A DNA stretch of 7,105 nucleotides from Candidatus Eiseniibacteriota bacterium (GTDB taxonomy: Bacteria; Arandabacterota; Arandabacteria; JAGLYR01). Below the pieces are notes generated by a model, which did no database searches, was not told the origin of the DNA, and worked only from the letters and a program-made list of their open reading frames with translations. Each line of letters opens with the position of its first letter. The first letter of the stretch is position 1. Shown piece after piece: positions 6,239 through 7,105 of this stretch. The stretch covers positions 1-7,105 of the forward strand of contig JAGLYR010000305.1 in the NCBI GenBank assembly GCA_023132135.1, given 5' to 3'. The position numbers and the translations under genes were made by a program.

Positions 6239-6257
6239 TTTCGTTATCATAACGAAC
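6239..6257. promoter_or_regulatory. Palindromic operator 2 in the leader
   Basis: TTTCGTTA-TCA-TAACGAAC repeats operator 1 with one arm mismatch at the last base and a different 3-base centre. It starts 39 bases after operator 1, which is between 3.5 and 4 helical turns. It lies between the predicted transcription start and the gene, so bound protein could act as a roadblock or pair with operator 1. The RNA copy could also form a 7-bp hairpin. Confidence 0.7.
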
Positions 6258-6282
6258 CGATGGGAGGGGTGCGGTCGATTCG

Positions 6283-6870
6283 GTGAGAAGATTGAGCCAA
6301 AAGCGGAACCTTAGGAGGATCGTCAGAGCGCTGGCTTCGGTGGCCGGGGTCAAGGCGGTCTTTCTGTACGGAAGCTTCGCCAGGGGGGATTTCGGTCCGC
6401 GATCGGATCTCGATCTCTTCATCATCACAGACAAGCGCGGGGTGCGCGAGGAAGTCCTGGAGATTCTGGCAGGACTCGATCTGGACAAGTCCATTCAACC
6501 GACCGTCCGCTCAGAAGCCGAGCTCAGGCACACCGACTCCGGTCTTCTCCAGAATATCTTCAAAGAAGGTCTGGTTCTCTACCTCCGTGAGCCGATGGAG
6601 ATTCCCGTTGATTCGCTGCTGAGCCTCAAGCCGTACTCGATCTTCACCTTCGAGCTACCGCGCCTGGATCAGAGGATGAAAGCGAAGTTCAATCGGGACA
6701 TGTACGAGAGAACAAAGGGCAAGTACCAATACAGTGGTCTGCTCGGAGAACTCGGAGGAGAGAAGCTATCCAGAGGAAGTGTGATCGTGCCTTTCGATGG
6801 CAGGGAGAAACTTCTCAGGCTTCTCAAGAAGTACGATGCTGAATTCGACGAGGTCAGGGTCTGGCGGTGA
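6283..6870 (+). CDS. Nucleotidyltransferase-fold (MNT-like) protein with unrecognised C-terminal domain
   Basis: The 195-residue protein uses a GTG start; no other start exists between it and the in-frame stop at 6250. A GGGAGGGG at 6262-6269 is unusually far upstream (13 bases). Residues 24-48 hold the pol-beta/MNT signature: LYGSFARGDFG with Gly30-Ser31, then SDLDLFI with Asp42 and Asp44, the metal-binding pair. The third acidic residue expected on a later strand is not obvious, with IQPTV at 71-75 in that region, so catalysis is uncertain. QNIFKEG at 90-96 is typical of this group. Residues about 115-195 are basic and contain FNRDMYERTKGKYQYSGLLG at 136-155 and RGSVIVP at 164-170; I do not recognise this domain and suggest DNA binding only as inference. 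MNT proteins commonly pair with HEPN toxins as antitoxins that AMPylate them, but no HEPN gene follows. Two matching palindromes in the promoter suggest tight autoregulation. Confidence 0.85.
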   Translation: MRRLSQKRNLRRIVRALASVAGVKAVFLYGSFARGDFGPRSDLDLFIITDKRGVREEVLEILAGLDLDKSIQPTVRSEAELRHTDSGLLQNIFKEGLVLYLREPMEIPVDSLLSLKPYSIFTFELPRLDQRMKAKFNRDMYERTKGKYQYSGLLGELGGEKLSRGSVIVPFDGREKLLRLLKKYDAEFDEVRVWR

Positions 6871-6917
6871 AAGCCTCACGGCCTGTACAGGATGGACAGT
6901 GCTGGACCTACATCCGT

Positions 6918-6933
6918 TGGGGGACCCATTTTT
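6918..6933 (+). terminator. Weak candidate terminator after the nucleotidyltransferase gene
   Basis: TGGG-GGA-CCCA forms a 4-bp stem with a 3-base loop followed directly by TTTTT. The position, 48 bases after the stop at 6870, fits, but the stem is short, so this is only a possibility. Confidence 0.25.
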
Positions 6934-6966
6934 CATATGCACGCTGTCCCAGCAAGGTCAAGATGG

Positions 6967-6986
6967 ATCCCCGCGTGCGCGGGGAT
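6967..6986. repeat. REP-like palindrome
   Basis: ATCCCCGCG-TG-CGCGGGGAT is a perfect palindrome with two 9-base arms, set in the context AAGATGG...GACGA. It belongs to the widespread dispersed type seen as GATTCCCGCxxxCGCGGGAATGACG in many bacterial genomes, which in this variant has C/G in place of T/A. Such elements are often multicopy and are sometimes mobilised by RAYT transposases. The region 6871-7105 otherwise holds no gene; it ends in a pyrimidine-rich tract from 7070 on. Confidence 0.65.
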
Positions 6987-7105
6987 GACGATTGGCTTTG
7001 CCCCGCGCCGCTTTCGACGGTGGAGCGGAGCGGAACCGTGGGACAAGAAGACGACCCCATACCAATATGATCTTCCCTTCCTCTTCTTCCTTCCCCCCGG
7101 GTTCC

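Noticed and set aside
6108-6494. A 128-codon minus-strand frame opposite the nucleotidyltransferase promoter and N-terminus
   Set aside because: It is antisense to the GS...DxD signature of the real gene, and the product is low-complexity without a known motif.
6867-7070. A 67-codon frame overlapping the stop of the nucleotidyltransferase gene by GTGA, a candidate HEPN-like partner
   Set aside because: It runs through the REP-like palindrome (giving MDPRVRGDD, the typical false translation of such repeats), has no ribosome binding site and shows no HEPN motif (RxxxxH).

Overview
The window is GC-rich bacterial DNA, and its gene content points to the FCB group, most likely an uncultured lineage such as Eisenbacteria, Krumholzibacteriota or Latescibacterota. 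The evidence is a large secreted propeller/Ig protein ending in a YPNPFNP-type FlgD-like (type IX-like) sorting domain, and a secreted right-handed beta-helix protein with the ending usual in those lineages. The phylum is inferred from protein style; there is no rRNA or other marker here.

Layout. From 188 to 3115 (+) is one 975-residue cell-surface or secreted protein: signal peptide, WDG-repeat propeller, two Ig-like domains, FG-GAP propeller with DxDxDG loops, and sorting tail. A strong hairpin at 3139-3164 separates it from the convergent gene at 3199-4341 (-), a lipoprotein of the Spy/CpxP (LTxxQ) type with an Arg/Gly-rich linker and a His-rich tail. A beta-helix protein follows at 4562-5659 (-). 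The next 620 bases (5660-6282) hold no intact gene: they contain an apparent N-terminal scrap of an IS1182-like transposase (+), a C-terminal scrap of an IS200/RAYT-like transposase (-), and one arm of an imperfect inverted repeat whose other arm is at 4454-4481. The two arms enclose the beta-helix gene and both scraps, about 1.65 kb in all.

From 6184 to 6870 (+) is a compact, apparently self-contained unit: a sigma70-type promoter, two near-identical TTTCGTTA-N3-TAACGAA(A) palindromes (one covering the -10 box, one in the leader), and a 195-residue nucleotidyltransferase-fold protein with an unrecognised C-terminal half. No HEPN partner is visible. The last 235 bases hold a REP-like palindrome and no gene.

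The first three genes all encode exported envelope or secreted proteins but do not form an operon. The nucleotidyltransferase unit with its paired operators is the best candidate here for an undescribed system, and the transposase-remnant segment suggests this is an accessory, rearranged region.
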